The notes under the pieces: generated by a model
What the model saw: only the letters and a program-made list of their open reading frames with translations
Database searches by the model: none
Told to the model about the DNA's origin: nothing
Program-made: the position numbers and the translations under genes
Shown: positions 15,091 through 24,271 of the stretch, in pieces
Position numbering within the stretch: position 1 is the stretch's first letter
Layout of the letters: each line of letters starts with the position of its first letter
From: Algibacter_G agarivorans
GTDB taxonomy: Bacteria > Bacteroidota > Bacteroidia > Flavobacteriales > Flavobacteriaceae
Assembly (NCBI RefSeq): GCF_039543245.1
Contig: NZ_BAABJJ010000042.1
Location: forward strand, 1-49,825
Length of the DNA: 49,825 bases
Direction of reading: 5' to 3'

Positions 15091-17277
15091 ATGTCAATAT
15101 TAAGATTTCACGCTATCAAAGAATCTCTTGCATACAAGCCAATTAAAATTGAAGCTACGGAAAGGCAGTCAGTATTATTTGGAAAAAATGTGTTTAATGA
15201 AAACACAATGCGTCAATATTTGACAAAAGATGCTTTTGTAGGCGTGATGAATGCGGTTCAGTTTGGGAAAAAGATTGATAGGAATATAGCAGACCAAGTA
15301 GCTTCTTCTATGAAAGATTGGGCATTGTCAAAGGGCGTAACCCATTATACACATTGGTTCCAGCCATTAACGGGTTCTACTGCTGAAAAGCATGATGCGT
15401 TTTTTGAAACTATTGGCGGGGGTATGGCTATTGAGAAATTTGGAGGTTCTCAATTGGTACAACAGGAACCTGACGCATCCAGTTTTCCAAGCGGAGGGAT
15501 TAGAAACACCTTTGAGGCTAGGGGTTATACAGCATGGGATCCAACATCTCCAGCCTTTATTTATGGAACAACATTATGTATTCCTACCATATTTGTGGCG
15601 TATACAGGAGAAGCATTAGATTATAAAACCCCACTTTTAAGAGCTTTGCATGCGGTTGATGATGCTGCTACTGCTGTGTGTAAGTATTTTGATAAAAATG
15701 TTAAAAAGGTAACATCGTCGTTAGGGTGGGAGCAAGAATACTTTTTAATAGATAAAATGTTAGCAGCCAGTCGTCCAGATATTACAATGACGGGGCGTAC
15801 TTTATTGGGGCACTCATCAGCCAAAGGGCAACAATTGGATGATCATTATTTTGGTTCTATTCCTAATAGGGCATTAAATTTTATGCGGGATTTAGAGACG
15901 GAATGTATGCTTTTAGGAATTCCCGTAAAAACAAGACATAATGAGGTGGCTCCAAATCAATTTGAATTAGCACCTATTTTTGAGGAGGCTAATTTAGCGG
16001 TAGATCATAATTCCTTATTAATGGATATTATGGGACGTGTGGCATCACATCATAATTTTAAAGTATTATTACATGAAAAACCCTTTGCAGGGGTAAGTGG
16101 TTCAGGAAAACACAATAACTGGTCATTATCAACGGATACGGGGATAAATCTTTTAGCGCCAGGAAAAACACCAATGAGTAGCTTACAATTTTTAACTTTT
16201 TTTATAAATACTATAAAAGCGGTTCATGAGAATGAAGCGCTGTTGAGAGCAACCATTGCTTCGGCAGGAAATGATCACAGATTGGGAGCTAATGAAGCGC
16301 CACCTGCAATTATTTCTGTGTTTATAGGAGGGCAACTTACTAAAGTATTAGAAGAGCTTGAGGGGGTAACTAAAGGGAAATTATCTCCGCAAGAAAAAAC
16401 GGAATTAAAACTTAACGTAGTTGGGAAAATTCCAGATGTGCTTCTAGATAACACAGATAGAAATAGAACATCTCCTTTTGCCTTTACGGGTAATAAATTT
16501 GAGTTTAGAGCTGTAGGTTCAACAGCAAATTGTGGAAACCCAATGACGGTTTTAAATACCATAGTTGCTAAGCAATTAACAGATTTTAAAAAGGAAGTGG
16601 ATATTTTAATAAATAAGAAAGATTTAAAGAAAGATGAAGCTGTTTTTAATGTATTAAGGGAATATATAAAATCAACCAAGGCTATTTTGTTTGATGGAAA
16701 TAGTTATGGAGAAGCCTGGGAGAAAGAAGCTAAAAGACGGGGTTTAAGTAATAATAAAACCACTCCTGAAGCCTTAAAAGCTAAGATTTCTAAAAAAAGT
16801 ATTTCCCTTTTTGAAGAAATGAATGTGATGAGCGAAATTGAAACTAAAGCACGTTATGAGATTGAAGTAGAAGCTTATATTAAACATATTCAAATTGAGA
16901 GTAGGGTGCTAGGTGATATTGCTAGAAATCATATTGTACCCACAGCAGTAAAATATCAAAATATTTTAATTGAAAATGTAAGAGGGTTAAAAGAAATTTT
17001 TGAAGAGAAATATCAAGGTGTAGCTAAAGAGCAAATCAATTTAATTGAAGAAATATCCAATCATATTGAAGGTATCAATGTGAATGTTGTTAAAATGATT
17101 GCAGAGCGAAAAAGCGCGAATAATTTTATAGATATTGAAGAGAGAGCGGAGGCGTATTCTAAGAAAGTAAGGGCTTTGTTTGATGATATTCGTTATCACT
17201 GTGATAAGTTAGAACTTCTAGTTGATGATGAACTTTGGCCCTTAACTAAATACAGAGAATTGTTATTTACACGATAG
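15091..17277 (+). CDS. glnN: Glutamine synthetase type III
   Basis: 728 residues, the expected size of the large dodecameric GSIII found in Bacteroidota and cyanobacteria. It has the same reaction as GSII but a different family. The N-terminal GSIII-specific part holds HYTHWFQPLTGSTAEKHDAF. The catalytic core has LGWEQEYFLID (first metal Glu pair), KTRHNEVAPNQFELAPIFEEAN, SGSGKHNNWSLST (ATP-binding region) and GNKFEFRAVGSTANCGNPMT. The long helical C-terminal extension (about 560-728) is typical. It is transcribed away from GSII and ends at a strong terminator, 17293-17324. The ATG at 15091 is supported by the -7 box. Confidence 0.95.
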   Translation: MSILRFHAIKESLAYKPIKIEATERQSVLFGKNVFNENTMRQYLTKDAFVGVMNAVQFGKKIDRNIADQVASSMKDWALSKGVTHYTHWFQPLTGSTAEKHDAFFETIGGGMAIEKFGGSQLVQQEPDASSFPSGGIRNTFEARGYTAWDPTSPAFIYGTTLCIPTIFVAYTGEALDYKTPLLRALHAVDDAATAVCKYFDKNVKKVTSSLGWEQEYFLIDKMLAASRPDITMTGRTLLGHSSAKGQQLDDHYFGSIPNRALNFMRDLETECMLLGIPVKTRHNEVAPNQFELAPIFEEANLAVDHNSLLMDIMGRVASHHNFKVLLHEKPFAGVSGSGKHNNWSLSTDTGINLLAPGKTPMSSLQFLTFFINTIKAVHENEALLRATIASAGNDHRLGANEAPPAIISVFIGGQLTKVLEELEGVTKGKLSPQEKTELKLNVVGKIPDVLLDNTDRNRTSPFAFTGNKFEFRAVGSTANCGNPMTVLNTIVAKQLTDFKKEVDILINKKDLKKDEAVFNVLREYIKSTKAILFDGNSYGEAWEKEAKRRGLSNNKTTPEALKAKISKKSISLFEEMNVMSEIETKARYEIEVEAYIKHIQIESRVLGDIARNHIVPTAVKYQNILIENVRGLKEIFEEKYQGVAKEQINLIEEISNHIEGINVNVVKMIAERKSANNFIDIEERAEAYSKKVRALFDDIRYHCDKLELLVDDELWPLTKYRELLFTR

Positions 17278-17292
17278 TGTTTAAAACTTCTT

Positions 17293-17324
17293 AAATCCTG
17301 CTTTAAAAAAGCGGGATTTTTTAA
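17293..17324 (+). terminator. Terminator of glnN
   Basis: Stem AAATCCTGCTTT (17293-17304) with AAAGCGGGATTT (17308-17319), with one T-G pair and a 3-nt loop, followed by a T-run. It lies 16 bp after the glnN stop. Confidence 0.85.
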
Positions 17325-17334
17325 TTCAAAAAAG

Positions 17335-17342
17335 TAAATTTG
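17335..17342 (+). promoter_or_regulatory. -7 box of the purM promoter
   Basis: TAAATTTG matches TAnnTTTG exactly, 18 bp before the purM ATG at 17360. The leader would be only about 10 nt. Confidence 0.6.
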
Positions 17343-17359
17343 CACCACAATACAACATT

Positions 17360-18538
17360 ATGAGTCAAGAAGTTTCAAAACGTTACGCGCAACGCGGAGT
17401 TTCAGCATCAAAAGAAGATGTTCACAATGCTATTAAGAACATTGATAAAGGATTGTTCCCTAAGGCATTTTGTAAAATAGTTCCAGATTATTTAACCAAT
17501 GATGATGATTATTGCTTGATTATGCATGCCGATGGCGCAGGGACAAAGTCCTCTTTAGCGTATATGTATTGGAAGGAAACTGGCGATATATCCGTTTGGA
17601 AAGGGATTGCTCAAGATGCCTTAATCATGAATATTGACGATTTATTATGTGTTGGTGCTACCGACAATATCATGCTGTCTTCAACCATAGGAAGAAACAA
17701 GAATTTAATTCCAGGCGAGGTTTTATCAGCAATTATAAATGGCACAGAAGAACTGCTGGAAGATTTAAAATCTTTTGGTGTAACCATTCATTCAACAGGA
17801 GGAGAAACTGCCGATGTTGGTGATTTAGTAAGAACAATTATTGTTGATTCTACAGTAACAGCCAGAATGAAACGAAGTGAAGTCATAGATAATGCAAATA
17901 TAAAAGCTGGCGACGTTATTGTTGGTTTAGAATCTTTTGGGCAAGCCAGTTACGAGAAGCAATACAATGGCGGCATGGGAAGCAACGGATTAACGTCTGC
18001 GCGCCATGATGTGTTTAGTAAGTATTTAGCAGAAAAATATCCTGAAAGTTTTGATGCTTCAGTGCCAGAAGAATTAGTGTATTCTGGAGGTGTTAAATTA
18101 ACTGATTCAGTAAAAGATTCGCCTATAGATGCTGGTAAATTGGTGTTATCTCCAACACGGACCTATGCGCCAATTATTAAAAAAATCCTATCGGAATATA
18201 ATAGTGAGTCCATTCATGGTATGGTACATTGTTCTGGTGGTGCACAGACTAAAATTCTTCATTTTGTTGATGAATTTCATATTGTAAAAGACAATATGTT
18301 TCCAATTCCACCATTGTTCAAATTGATACAAGAGCAATCAAAAACAGATTGGAAAGAAATGTATCAAGTGTTTAATTGTGGGCACAGAATGGAGTTATAT
18401 GTAACTCCAGAAGTTGCTGATAATATTATAGCTATTTCTAAATCTTTCAATGTAGATGCTAAAATTATAGGTAGAGTAGAAGCGTCAAAAACTAAAAAAC
18501 TTACAATAAAATCTGAGTTTGGGGAGTTTAGCTATTAA
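17360..18538 (+). CDS. purM: Phosphoribosylformylglycinamidine cyclo-ligase (AIR synthase)
   Basis: 392 residues, the longer Bacteroidota form. It closes FGAM to AIR with ATP in purine synthesis, in the cytosol. Features: RYAQRGVSASKEDV at the start; the ATP/Mg region HADGAGTKSSLAYMYW (about 56-71); QDALIMNIDDLLCVGAT; the glycine-rich STGGETADVGDL (about 151-162), which marks the PurM/PurL/SelD fold; and GLESFGQASYEKQYNGGMGSNG. The C-terminal half includes MVHCSGGAQTKIL and FNCGHRMELYV. It has its own promoter and is followed by a dispersed repeat rather than a clear terminator. Flavobacteria often keep purM, prfA and pyrF close together, as here. Confidence 0.93.
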   Translation: MSQEVSKRYAQRGVSASKEDVHNAIKNIDKGLFPKAFCKIVPDYLTNDDDYCLIMHADGAGTKSSLAYMYWKETGDISVWKGIAQDALIMNIDDLLCVGATDNIMLSSTIGRNKNLIPGEVLSAIINGTEELLEDLKSFGVTIHSTGGETADVGDLVRTIIVDSTVTARMKRSEVIDNANIKAGDVIVGLESFGQASYEKQYNGGMGSNGLTSARHDVFSKYLAEKYPESFDASVPEELVYSGGVKLTDSVKDSPIDAGKLVLSPTRTYAPIIKKILSEYNSESIHGMVHCSGGAQTKILHFVDEFHIVKDNMFPIPPLFKLIQEQSKTDWKEMYQVFNCGHRMELYVTPEVADNIIAISKSFNVDAKIIGRVEASKTKKLTIKSEFGEFSY

Positions 18539-18540
18539 AT

Positions 18541-18622
18541 CGAAAAAGAATTCCTTAAGGTTTTTGCATTGAGGTTTCGTTTGAAATTGTCATTCCCTTG
18601 AAATCGTAAGATTCGTGAATTC
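18541..18622. repeat. Dispersed repeat after the purM stop
   Basis: GAAAAAGAATTCCT ... GAGGTTTC ... TGAAATTGTCATTCCC starts two bases after the purM stop. The same order of blocks starts right after the ribonucleotide reductase stop at 22513. It ends with GATTCGTGAATTC, inverted relative to 7029 and 24152. The remaining gap to 18797 has no ORF. Confidence 0.75.
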
Positions 18623-18797
18623 ATTATTATTAAGTATTATCTAATGAATAAAGCAGGCATCTAAAATGAAGATTTTTGAAATGACTATCATCTATTTTTT
18701 ATCAACAAGTTGAAACAAAATACTTCATTTGTGCTTTTTTTATTAAAACGGAATGGTTTTTGATAAAAAGAAAGTTTAAAAATAACCGAACATAACC

Positions 18798-19757
18798 ATG
18801 AAGTATATTCTATTAATCTTAGTTTGCTTATCCTTTAATTTTAGTCATGCTCAGCCAGATACACTTTTTATAAAAGAGAAGATACCAAAATATACGGGAC
18901 CTCAATGGACTCAAAAAAATAAAGCATCATTCGATTTAAGTGAGGTCGCCTTTGTAAATTGGAATTCTGGGGGTAGTAATTCTATTTCTGGTTTATTGGG
19001 CGTAAAATCTAAGCTTAATTATAAAGACAAGTATTTTAATTGGAAGAATAATGTAGAGGTTCGTTATGGTGTAAATAAACAAGAATCTAGAGAGCTTAGA
19101 AAAACCGATGATTTAATCGAGATAAATTCTAACATGGGTTTTAAGCCAGATAGTCTATCTAATTGGTTTTATTCTGCGAGACTTAACTTCAGAACTCAGT
19201 TAACAAATGGGTATAACTATCCAAATAAAGACACTCCTATTTCTAGATTGCTTGCACCTGGGTATTTGTTTTTTGGTGGCGGTATGGAATATGGGAAAAA
19301 CATTGATAGGCTGTCTTTTTATTTTTCGCCATTAACCCTAAAGGCCACTTTTGTTTTAGATGAAGATTTGGCTAACGCTGGTTCTTTCGGTGTTGCTCCA
19401 GCGGTTTTAGATACTAATGGAAATGTAATTATCCCTGGTGAAAAAATAAGAACAGAAGTAGGTGTTTTGGTGACCAACAGCTATGAAATGGAATTAGCAG
19501 AAAACATTAATGTAAAAAATCAAGTGAGTCTGTATTCAGATTATGTAAACAACTTTGGAAATTTAGACTTAGACTGGAGATTAGATTTCGATTTTAAAGT
19601 AAACAGTTTTGTTAGGGCAACCTTAGGCTCTCATTTAAGATATGATGATGATGTTAAAACAATTAAACCATCAGAAATTGAAGGCGAGTTTGATGAGGCT
19701 GGCGCCAAAGTGCAATGGAAACAGTTTTTAGGCGTTGGTGTTGCTGTAGACTTCTGA
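18798..19757 (+). CDS. DUF3078 outer-membrane-like protein
   Basis: 319 residues. The signal peptide is MKYILLILVCLSFNFSHAQ. The mature chain begins with a WTQKNKASFDLSEVAFVNWNSGGSNS block, which I recognise as the start of DUF3078. Alternating amphipathic strands follow (YFNWKNNVEVRYGVNKQ, SNWFYSARLNFRTQL, YLFFGGGMEYG, LDWRLDFDFKVNS). It ends WKQFLGVGVAVDF, with a terminal Phe as in outer-membrane barrels. The role is unknown. It stands between purM and the reductase with gaps over 150 bp on both sides, so it is probably a separate unit. The start ATG is fixed by the signal peptide. Confidence 0.85.
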   Translation: MKYILLILVCLSFNFSHAQPDTLFIKEKIPKYTGPQWTQKNKASFDLSEVAFVNWNSGGSNSISGLLGVKSKLNYKDKYFNWKNNVEVRYGVNKQESRELRKTDDLIEINSNMGFKPDSLSNWFYSARLNFRTQLTNGYNYPNKDTPISRLLAPGYLFFGGGMEYGKNIDRLSFYFSPLTLKATFVLDEDLANAGSFGVAPAVLDTNGNVIIPGEKIRTEVGVLVTNSYEMELAENINVKNQVSLYSDYVNNFGNLDLDWRLDFDFKVNSFVRATLGSHLRYDDDVKTIKPSEIEGEFDEAGAKVQWKQFLGVGVAVDF

Positions 19758-19956
19758 AAAAAAAATAACTTCACGTTTTATTAGAGAAATTTGTTAACTT
19801 TTTTATGTTGATAAATTTTTAGATAATTGATTTATAGTATTTTAAGTGTATTTATTGGTAAACTTTATGATATTTGTCATGTTTTAAGTTGTATATTTAT
19901 AGTTTATTTATGCTTTGTTAAATAACCTAATTATACCTAAAAATACGAATTCACTA

Positions 19957-22512
19957 ATGATTACAGAACTTGCCCAAAAAAACCTCAAAACTTACACGCA
20001 AGACGAAGCTTTTAAAGCGGCGTTGAAATATTTTAAAAATGATGACCTTGCCGCTCGTGTATGGCTAAATAAATACGCGCTAAAAGACTCTCAAGGAAAT
20101 ATATATGAGTTAACACCAAACGATATGCATCGACGTATTGCTAAAGAACTGGCAAGTGTTGAGACTAAATATGCAAACCCGTTATCTGAAGAAGATATAT
20201 TTAATTTTATTAAAGATTTTAAATACATTGTGCCGCAAGGAAGCCCCATGGCAGGAATTGGTAATCCGTTTCAAATAGGTTCACTTTCTAATTGTTTTGT
20301 TATAGGTAATGATGGAGAATCAGATTCCTATGGTGGTATTATGAAAATCGACCAAGAGCAAGTGCAACTCATGAAGCGTAGAGGAGGTGTTGGGCACGAT
20401 TTATCACATGTGCGTCCAAAAGGTTCCGCAGTAAAAAATTCGGCATTAACATCAACAGGGCTTGTACCGTTTATGGAGCGTTATTCTAATTCTACAAGAG
20501 AGGTTGCTCAAGATGGAAGGCGAGGCGCACTTATGTTATCCGTTTCTATTAATCATCCAGATTCAGAAGATTTTATTAATGCTAAGTTAGAGCAAGGTAA
20601 AGTTACTGGGGCAAATGTATCGGTTAGAATTGATGATGGTTTTATGAACGCTGTTAAAAGTGGGGCAAAGTACACTCAAAAATATCCTATTTTCAGTGAG
20701 AACCCTAAAGTATCTAAATCGATTGATGCCAATGCACTTTGGAAAAAAATAGTACATAACGCATGGAAATCTGCTGAACCAGGAATTTTATTTTGGGATA
20801 CCATTATTAATGAATCTGTTCCGGATTGTTATGCCGATTTAGGTTACAAAACAGTGTCCACAAATCCGTGTGGAGAAATACCGTTATGCCCTTATGATTC
20901 TTGCCGATTATTAGCTATCAACTTGTTTTCTTATGTAGAAAACCCTTTTACGGATAAAGCTAGTTTCAACTTCAAATTATTTAAAAAACATATTGCGGTT
21001 GCTCAGCGTATCATGGACGATATAATCGATTTGGAACTTATAAAAATTGATAACATTATTAAAAAGATTGATGCCGATCCCGAGTTGGATGAAATAAAAG
21101 CTACGGAGCGCAACTTGTGGGTTAACATTCAGCATAAGGCAGAAGAAGGCCGTAGAACGGGTGTTGGTATAACTGCAGAAGGGGATATGTTGGCTGGTTT
21201 AGGTATTCAATATGGCAGTAAAGAAGGAAATGCTTTTTCTTTAGAAGTCCATAAAACAATTGCTATTGAAGCATATCGTGCTTCAGTAAATTTAGCAAAA
21301 GAACGTGGTGCATTTTCAATTTTTGATGCAGAACGCGAAAAAAACAACCCTTTTATTCTGCGTTTAAAAGAAGCAGATAGTAAGTTGTATTACGACATGT
21401 TAGAGCATGGTAGACGAAATATTGCATTATTAACCATTGCGCCAACAGGAACTACGAGTTTAATGACTCAAACTACTTCCGGGATTGAGCCTGTATTTAT
21501 GCCTGTTTATAAGCGTAGAAGAAAAGTTAATCCTAACGATAAGGAAGTACGTGTAGATTTTGTTGATGAGGTTGGAGATTCATGGGAGGAATATGTGGTT
21601 TTTCATCATCGCTTTAAGCAATGGATGGAAGTAAACGGCATAGATAGTTCAAAAAATTTTTCACAAAGTGAAATAGATGAGTTAATTAAAAAATCGCCTT
21701 ATTATAAAGCAACATCAAATGATGTAGATTGGTTAAGTAAAGTGAGCATGCAAGGCGCCATTCAAAAATGGGTAGACCATTCCATTAGTGTAACCATAAA
21801 TCTTCCTAATAATGTTACAGAAGATTTAGTTGGAGATTTATATTTGAAAGCATGGGAAGTAGGCTGTAAAGGTGTTACGGTTTACAGAGATGGCTCGCGT
21901 TCAGGGGTTTTAATTTCTAACGATGATAAAAAAGAAGATAAAACTAAGGATTCGTTAACAGCATTCCCAATAAAACGCCCTCAGGTTTTAGAAGCTGATG
22001 TAGTGCGTTTTCAAAATAATAAAGAAAAATGGATTGCGTTTATAGGTTTAATTGATGATAGTCCTTATGAAGTATTTACTGGTTTAGCTGATGATGAAGA
22101 TGGTATTTTAATTCCGCGTTGGGTAAATAAAGGACTAATTATAAAAAACAGAAATGAGGATGGTAGCTCACGTTACGATTTTCAATATAAAAATACTAGA
22201 GGTTATAAAACGACTATTGAAGGTTTGTCGCATAAGTTTAATCCAGAGTTTTGGAATTACGCTAAACTCTTTTCTAGTACGTTGCGTCACGGAATGCCTA
22301 TTGACAAGATTGTGGATTTAATTAATAGTTTACAATTGGATAGTGAATCTATAAACACATGGAAAAATGGTGTTGTACGTGCCCTAAAACGTTACGTGGC
22401 AGATGGAACAAAGGCAAAAGGACAAGCATGCGATAATTGTAAATCTGAAAATTTAATATACCAAGAAGGTTGCCTAACATGTAAAGATTGTGGTTCTTCT
22501 AAGTGCGGTTAA
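19957..22512 (+). CDS. Adenosylcobalamin-dependent ribonucleotide reductase (class II)
   Basis: The open frame reaches a TTG at 19915, but the ATG at 19957 (MITELAQKNLKTYTQDEAFK) looks like the natural start, giving 851 residues. It reduces ribonucleotides to deoxyribonucleotides using a B12-derived thiyl radical. Seen are GSLSNCFV (one redox Cys), the finger-loop STNPCGEIPLCPYDSC (radical Cys region, near 302-317), APTGTTSLMTQTTSGIEP (phosphate-binding, near 494) and DGSRSGVL. The C-terminal tail has CDNCKSEN ... CLTCKDCGSSKCG, a zinc-ribbon-like and swinging-arm cysteine cluster. It needs no oxygen. No cobalamin riboswitch is visible in the 200 bp upstream. A terminator follows at 22602-22630. 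Confidence 0.93.
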   Translation: MITELAQKNLKTYTQDEAFKAALKYFKNDDLAARVWLNKYALKDSQGNIYELTPNDMHRRIAKELASVETKYANPLSEEDIFNFIKDFKYIVPQGSPMAGIGNPFQIGSLSNCFVIGNDGESDSYGGIMKIDQEQVQLMKRRGGVGHDLSHVRPKGSAVKNSALTSTGLVPFMERYSNSTREVAQDGRRGALMLSVSINHPDSEDFINAKLEQGKVTGANVSVRIDDGFMNAVKSGAKYTQKYPIFSENPKVSKSIDANALWKKIVHNAWKSAEPGILFWDTIINESVPDCYADLGYKTVSTNPCGEIPLCPYDSCRLLAINLFSYVENPFTDKASFNFKLFKKHIAVAQRIMDDIIDLELIKIDNIIKKIDADPELDEIKATERNLWVNIQHKAEEGRRTGVGITAEGDMLAGLGIQYGSKEGNAFSLEVHKTIAIEAYRASVNLAKERGAFSIFDAEREKNNPFILRLKEADSKLYYDMLEHGRRNIALLTIAPTGTTSLMTQTTSGIEPVFMPVYKRRRKVNPNDKEVRVDFVDEVGDSWEEYVVFHHRFKQWMEVNGIDSSKNFSQSEIDELIKKSPYYKATSNDVDWLSKVSMQGAIQKWVDHSISVTINLPNNVTEDLVGDLYLKAWEVGCKGVTVYRDGSRSGVLISNDDKKEDKTKDSLTAFPIKRPQVLEADVVRFQNNKEKWIAFIGLIDDSPYEVFTGLADDEDGILIPRWVNKGLIIKNRNEDGSSRYDFQYKNTRGYKTTIEGLSHKFNPEFWNYAKLFSSTLRHGMPIDKIVDLINSLQLDSESINTWKNGVVRALKRYVADGTKAKGQACDNCKSENLIYQEGCLTCKDCGSSKCG

Positions 22513-22585
22513 TTGAAAAAGAATTCCTCTAGAATCCATTTTGAGGTTTCTGATGAAATTGTTATTCCTGTGAAGGCGGGGGTCT
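22513..22585. repeat. Dispersed repeat after the ribonucleotide reductase stop
   Basis: A relative of the purM-side copy at 18541, sharing GAAAAAGAATTCCT and TGAGGTTTC, then TGAAATTGTTATTCCT. The distal part GTGAAGGCGGGGGTC belongs to the GTCATTCC palindrome family but is degenerate. Confidence 0.7.
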
Positions 22586-22601
22586 AAAGTTAGTTAGTTT
22601 G

Positions 22602-22630
22602 AAAAAGAAGCCAGTTGGCTTCCTTTTCCT
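22602..22630. terminator. Bidirectional terminator
   Basis: Stem GAAGCC (22607-22612) with GGCTTC (22617-22622), loop AGTT, an A-run before and a T-rich tract after. It serves the ribonucleotide reductase gene and the converging minus-strand gene that ends at 22659. Confidence 0.75.
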
Positions 22631-22658
22631 TTTTGGTAATTTCAATTGGTCAATGGTT

Positions 22659-22946
22659 TTAGATAAACTCCTTTAGAATCAGGAGAAACGGAATGCTTAT
22701 AACCAAGTCAATGATAAATATATAGGAAAACAACTTTAAAGTTGAAATGCCTAAGTTTTTATATAAAATAAGCTTTCGTTTGGCATGCGTTTCATTTAGC
22801 AAATACCATAAAAAAACAACCAAAAATAGCTTAACGATGAGTACGGGGATCATGTCGTGTTTAAAAAAAGAAAGCAACATATTTATTCCAAAGGACCATA
22901 AAATAAATGGTCTGTAAAAAATGAATATGGAAAATAATTGATGCAT
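22659..22946 (-). CDS. Small membrane protein of unknown function
   Basis: 95 residues with three likely membrane segments: about 5-28, 32-50 (IPVLIVKLFLVVFLWYLL) and 68-92 (LFSYIFIIDLVISIPFLLIL). A basic loop, NETHAKRKLILYKN, lies between the second and third. No enzyme motif. I do not recognise a named family, though such proteins are common in Flavobacteriaceae. It converges on the reductase gene and diverges from prfA. The start ATG at 22946 is 119 bp from the prfA start. Coding is supported by length and by a shared terminator. Confidence 0.65.
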   Translation of the reverse strand: MHQLFSIFIFYRPFILWSFGINMLLSFFKHDMIPVLIVKLFLVVFLWYLLNETHAKRKLILYKNLGISTLKLFSYIFIIDLVISIPFLLILKEFI

Positions 22947-23036
22947 AGTAAGTATGATAACGCCATTTGTTAAAGAATATTTTTGATTTTTAGCTATTAC
23001 GGTACTTCGTAATCATTAAAAATTCATAAATTATCG

Positions 23037-23044
23037 TATTTTTG
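23037..23044 (+). promoter_or_regulatory. -7 box of the prfA promoter
   Basis: TATTTTTG, an exact TAnnTTTG match, lies 21 bp before the ATG at 23065. Confidence 0.55.
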
Positions 23045-23064
23045 ATTCCCAATTAAAAAGGCAG

Positions 23065-24141
23065 ATGTTAGAGAAGTTACAAATAGTAAAACAACGTTTT
23101 GATGAGGTTAGCGATTTAATTATCCAACCCGATATTATTACCGACCAAAAGCGTTATGTTGCATTAAATAAAGAATATAAAGACTTGCGAATTCTTATGG
23201 ATAAGCGAGAATTATACCTAGAGTTTACTAATAATTTAGCTGAAGCTGAAGAAATAATTGCAGATGGTAGTGATGCCGAAATGGTTGAAATGGCTAAAAT
23301 GCAATATGATGAAGCTAAAGAAGGAATTCCTAAATTAGAAGAAGAAATAAAAATGCTTTTAATTCCTAAAGACCCTGAAGATTCTAAAAATGCCGTAGTA
23401 GAATTACGTGCAGGAACTGGTGGTGATGAAGCTAGTATTTTTGCTGGCGATTTGTTTAGAATGTACACTAAATATTGTGAAAGTAGGGGCTGGAAAGTAG
23501 ATACTATAGATTTTAGTGAAGGGACTAATGGAGGTTTTAAAGAAATTCAGTTTGAAGTTACAGGAGAAGATGTTTACGGAACTTTAAAATTTGAAGCAGG
23601 TGTACACCGTGTACAACGTGTACCACAAACTGAAACACAAGGTCGTGTGCATACAAGTGCAGCAACGGTAATGGTGTTTCCAGAAGCCGAAGAGTTTGAT
23701 GTGGAGATTAACCCAAAAGATGTGCGTATTGATTTTTTCTGTTCGTCTGGTCCAGGAGGACAATCTGTAAATACGACATATTCTGCGGTGCGTTTAACGC
23801 ATATTCCAACGGGGTTGGTGGCACAATGTCAAGATCAAAAATCTCAACATAAAAATAAAGAGAAAGCTTTTAAAGTATTACGTTCAAGATTGTATGATTT
23901 GGAGTTGGCGAAAAAACTAGAAGAAGATGCCGCTTTACGTGGCACCATGGTAACAAGTGGGGATAGAAGTGCTAAAATTAGAACCTATAACTATTCTCAG
24001 GGGCGTGTTACAGATCATAGAATAGGTCTGACACTATACGATTTATCAAACATTGTAAATGGTGATATTCAAAGAATTATAGATGAATTACAATTAGCCG
24101 ATAATACTGAGAAGTTAAAGGCTAATACCGATGTGATTTAA
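23065..24141 (+). CDS. prfA: Peptide chain release factor 1
   Basis: 358 residues, standard for RF1. It recognises UAA and UAG in the ribosomal A site and triggers peptidyl-tRNA hydrolysis. The catalytic GGQ is in GPGGQSVN near residues 230-237. The PCRF domain lies before it, with ELRAGTGGDEASIFAGDLF near 113-131. The stop-codon recognition region HRVQRVPQTETQGRVHTSAA carries a PxT-type tripeptide position (PQT here), pointing to RF1 rather than RF2. SQHKNKEKAF follows GGQ as usual. pyrF follows after 130 bp, with a dispersed repeat between. Confidence 0.96.
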   Translation: MLEKLQIVKQRFDEVSDLIIQPDIITDQKRYVALNKEYKDLRILMDKRELYLEFTNNLAEAEEIIADGSDAEMVEMAKMQYDEAKEGIPKLEEEIKMLLIPKDPEDSKNAVVELRAGTGGDEASIFAGDLFRMYTKYCESRGWKVDTIDFSEGTNGGFKEIQFEVTGEDVYGTLKFEAGVHRVQRVPQTETQGRVHTSAATVMVFPEAEEFDVEINPKDVRIDFFCSSGPGGQSVNTTYSAVRLTHIPTGLVAQCQDQKSQHKNKEKAFKVLRSRLYDLELAKKLEEDAALRGTMVTSGDRSAKIRTYNYSQGRVTDHRIGLTLYDLSNIVNGDIQRIIDELQLADNTEKLKANTDVI

Positions 24142-24151
24142 AAACAGCCGA

Positions 24152-24198
24152 GAATTCACGAATATTTTTAGTTTGTCGTTCCTGCGAAGGCAGGAATC
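24152..24198. repeat. Two dispersed repeats in the prfA-pyrF gap
   Basis: GAATTCACGAATATTTTT (24152-24169) is identical to 7029-7046. It is followed by a GTCGTTCC-type palindrome with perfect stem TTCCTGC/GCAGGAA (24179-24185 and 24190-24196, loop GAAG). The hairpin has no T-tail, so it is a repeat rather than a terminator. Confidence 0.75.
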
Positions 24199-24271
24199 AA
24201 CAAGGGAGTTATTTGGTTTAAATTTAAAAAATGACCCTCATAGAATAAATGGGAATAATAAAATATATTAA

